Assembly: GCA_946618395.1 (NCBI GenBank)
Contig: CAMOLD010000068.1
Coordinates: forward strand, 1-6,847
Length of the DNA: 6,847 bases
Direction of reading: 5' to 3'
DNA from: an uncultured Clostridia bacterium
GTDB taxonomy: Bacteria; Bacillota; Clostridia; Oscillospirales; CAG-272
This document shows, one piece after another, positions 5,296 through 6,847 of this stretch. Position 1 is the first letter of the stretch; the number at the start of each line of letters is the position of its first letter. The notes under the pieces are model-generated. The model had not been told where the DNA came from, made no database searches, and saw nothing but the letters and a program-made list of their open reading frames with translations. The position numbers and the translations under genes are program-made.

Positions 5296-6729
5296 TCAGC
5301 GCGCTCCTTTCGCTTTTTCCAGGATGACCAACGAATTGCCGCCCGATTTGGTCACTTTCTCGTAGGGAATGTTCAGCTCGTTTGCCAACAGCTCCACAAT
5401 GTAAGGCGAGCAGAAACCGCCCTGGCAACGCCCCATTTGGGCACGGGTGCGGCGCTTGACGCCGTCCAGGTCGCGCGGTTTCGGATTTTGCCGGATGGCG
5501 GCAAGAATTTCGCCCTCGGTTACCGTTTCGCACCGGCAAATCACGCGCCCGTAGGCGGGATCCTTGGCAATCACTGCATTCTTTTCGGCAATGCTCATCT
5601 CGCGGAAGGCGTGCAGAGCCGGACGAACCGGGTTATAATCTGCTTTTTTCTCGGTTGCAAGACCGTCTTTTTGCAAAAGGTCCAGCACGTATTCGGCAAT
5701 GGCGGGCGCCGAGGAAAGACCGGGCGACTCGATGCCGGCAACGTTCACAAAGCCGTGGCACGGATTGTTGATGATGAAATCCCCCGTGCTACCCACGGCG
5801 CGCAGACCGCAAAACGAGGTGATGGAAGCGCCGTAGCGGATGCCCGAAACGCTCTCGCCGGCGCCTTTCATCACGCGGGCAAGCCCTTCCGGCGTGGTGG
5901 ATTTGTCGTCCTTATCCTCTATATCTTCGGAGGTCGGGCCGGTGAGCAGGTTGCCGTCCACCGTTGGGGAAACGAGAATGCCCTTGCCCATTTTGGTGGG
6001 CGTGCGGAAGATGGTGTGCGAAACCAGCGCGCCAATCTCTTTGTCCAAAAGGATATATTCGCCGCGGCGGGGGTGAACGGTAAAGGAATCGTCCCCCACC
6101 ATGTTGGCAATCGCGTCGGAATACACGCCGGCGGCGTTGACGATATATTTTGCCTCAATCTGTTTGCCGCCTGCGGTGACGGTATAGCCCTTTTCGGTGG
6201 ACTGAATGGCGGTCACTTCGCTGTCCAGCAGCAGTTCGGCGCCGTTGTCCATGGCGTTGCCGATTGCCGCAAAGGTGAGTTCATAGGGGCAAACGATGGC
6301 GCCTGTTGGCGCATGGAGCGCGCAGGTGGCGTCGGGTGAAACATTAGGTTCCAGCTTGTGGAGTTCTTCGGCGTTCAGGATTTTCAAATTCTTTACGCCG
6401 TTGGCAACGCCGCGCTGATAAAGCGTTTCCAGATGCGCCTTGTCCTCCTCGCCAAACCCGATGACCAGCGAGCCGTTGTTCTTGTATTTCACGCCCAGCT
6501 CGCGGCAGACCCCTGCCATCAGCTCCGAGCCGCGAACGTTCAGTTTGGCTTTCAGCGAGCCCTCCTTGGCGTCAAATCCCGCGTGAACGATTGCCGAGTT
6601 CGCCGCGGTCGCGCCGGTGGCAACGTCGTGCCCTTTTTCCAGAATGACGATCTTCAATTTGTATGCCGCAAGCGTCCGGGCAATCATTCCGCCCACCACG
6701 CCGGCACCGATAATGGCAACGTCAAACAT
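5296..6729 (-). CDS. GlpA-like FAD dehydrogenase with BFD [2Fe-2S] domain
   Basis: A 477-residue flavoprotein of the DAO/GlpA superfamily, similar in layout to anaerobic glycerol-3-phosphate dehydrogenase subunit A and L-2-hydroxyglutarate oxidase. The FAD motif GAGVVG (8-13) and E31 are at the N-terminus. ATGATAANSAIVHAGF (37-52) matches the GlpA segment. GIESPGLSSAPAIA (332-345) is the C-terminal FAD motif. A BFD-like domain follows with C398, C400, C435 and C440 (CRC ... GRCQGGFC), expected to bind [2Fe-2S]. It oxidises an alpha-hydroxy acid or polyol phosphate, with glycerol-3-phosphate the likeliest; no glycerol kinase or facilitator is in the window to confirm. I chose the ATG at 6727-6729 because AAGGAG (6736-6741) lies 6 bases upstream. 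The longer frame to 6825 runs through the promoter. It is the first gene of a three-gene operon. Confidence 0.93.
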   Translation of the reverse strand: MFDVAIIGAGVVGGMIARTLAAYKLKIVILEKGHDVATGATAANSAIVHAGFDAKEGSLKAKLNVRGSELMAGVCRELGVKYKNNGSLVIGFGEEDKAHLETLYQRGVANGVKNLKILNAEELHKLEPNVSPDATCALHAPTGAIVCPYELTFAAIGNAMDNGAELLLDSEVTAIQSTEKGYTVTAGGKQIEAKYIVNAAGVYSDAIANMVGDDSFTVHPRRGEYILLDKEIGALVSHTIFRTPTKMGKGILVSPTVDGNLLTGPTSEDIEDKDDKSTTPEGLARVMKGAGESVSGIRYGASITSFCGLRAVGSTGDFIINNPCHGFVNVAGIESPGLSSAPAIAEYVLDLLQKDGLATEKKADYNPVRPALHAFREMSIAEKNAVIAKDPAYGRVICRCETVTEGEILAAIRQNPKPRDLDGVKRRTRAQMGRCQGGFCSPYIVELLANELNIPYEKVTKSGGNSLVILEKAKGAR

Positions 6730-6735
6730 GAAATT

Positions 6736-6741
6736 CTCCTT
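6736..6741 (-). promoter_or_regulatory. Ribosome binding site deciding the GlpA-like start
   Basis: AAAAGGAG on the minus strand, 6 bases before the ATG at 6727-6729. The alternative in-frame start at 6825 is inside the -35 box of the operon promoter and cannot be on the transcript. Confidence 0.88.
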
Positions 6742-6779
6742 TTCTTTTTCAAAAATATTCCTACAAACCGCAAAAGATA

Positions 6780-6810
6780 AATAGATTCTATTCCTTATTA
6801 TAAATAGGAA
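6780..6810 (-). promoter_or_regulatory. Overlapping dyads over the -10 and start site (possible operator)
   Basis: Two symmetric sequences overlap. TTCCT-n2-TTATAA-n2-AGGAA (6791-6810) contains the -10 box, and a perfect AATAGA-T-TCTATT (6780-6792) covers the expected transcription start near 6789. Dyads placed here often bind repressors, but A/T-rich promoters form them by chance, so the call is tentative. Confidence 0.4.
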
Positions 6811-6825
6811 CGATCCCCTTGTCAA
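6797..6825 (-). promoter_or_regulatory. Sigma-A promoter of the flavoprotein/DUF1667 operon
   Basis: On the minus strand a perfect TTGACA (6820-6825) and a perfect TATAAT (6797-6802) with a 17-base spacer. Transcription should start near 6789, giving a leader of about 60 bases before the ATG at 6729. No other gene is visible between here and the window's right edge. Confidence 0.9.
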
Positions 6826-6847
6826 CTGCGGCGAAAAAATCGAAAAA

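Noticed and set aside
3795..5327. Long plus-strand open frame (510 codons) opposite the flavoprotein and DUF1667 genes
   Set aside because: It is an antisense shadow of two well-supported genes, with composition typical of a reversed codon frame and no family motif.
5155..6339. Plus-strand open frame (394 codons) opposite the GlpA-like gene
   Set aside because: It is opposite a gene with complete FAD and Fe-S motifs. It has no motif of its own and no promoter or SD that I can see.
6730..6825. N-terminal extension of the GlpA-like gene to 6825
   Set aside because: It would begin in the -35 box and cross the -10, so it is not on the transcript. The FAD motif starts normally from the ATG at 6727-6729.

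Overview
The window fits a Gram-positive, anaerobic Clostridia-type genome. The evidence is strong AGGAGG-type ribosome binding sites, two textbook sigma-A promoters (TTGACA-N17-TATAAT), a feoA-feoA-feoB iron operon with a small Cys-rich membrane protein behind it, and a three-gene flavoprotein/DUF1667 operon known from Clostridia and Thermotoga. A gut Oscillospirales/Ruminococcaceae-like source is my guess from base composition and gene style. All seven genes lie on the minus strand, so transcription runs from high to low coordinates.

Operon 1 (about 6.83 kb down to 3.70 kb) starts at a consensus promoter whose -10 is embedded in dyad symmetry. It encodes a GlpA-like FAD dehydrogenase with a C-terminal BFD-type [2Fe-2S] domain, an FAD/NAD(P)H pyridine-nucleotide-disulfide-type oxidoreductase, and a small Cys-rich DUF1667 protein. 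Both internal junctions have the same TGATATG layout (stop, one base, start) with a strong SD inside the upstream gene, so tight translational coupling is expected. Together they look like a soluble route for electrons between an alpha-hydroxy substrate (glycerol-3-phosphate is the best guess) and NAD(P) through flavins and Fe-S centres.

A roughly 450-base gene-free stretch (3242-3694) follows. It holds a dispersed palindromic element, two canonical rho-independent terminators and several smaller hairpins. It also holds the iron-operon control region: a perfect promoter flanked by two near-identical palindromes, GTTAGC-N4-GCTAAC. One of these sits just after the predicted transcription start. 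They look like operators for a DtxR/IdeR-family metal repressor.

Operon 2 (about 3.31 kb to the left edge) encodes two different FeoA proteins, a long FeoB (816 residues) with an unusual acidic insertion predicted to lie outside the membrane, and a FeoB-associated Cys-rich membrane peptide. It is a ferrous iron uptake operon, presumably repressed when iron is plentiful.

The most unusual observation is that the same palindromic repeat ends both operons and overlaps the final codons of both terminal genes. In each case it supplies an identical Arg-Lys-stop ending in the same frame. I see no CRISPR array, tRNA, rRNA, transposase gene or clearly new multi-gene system.
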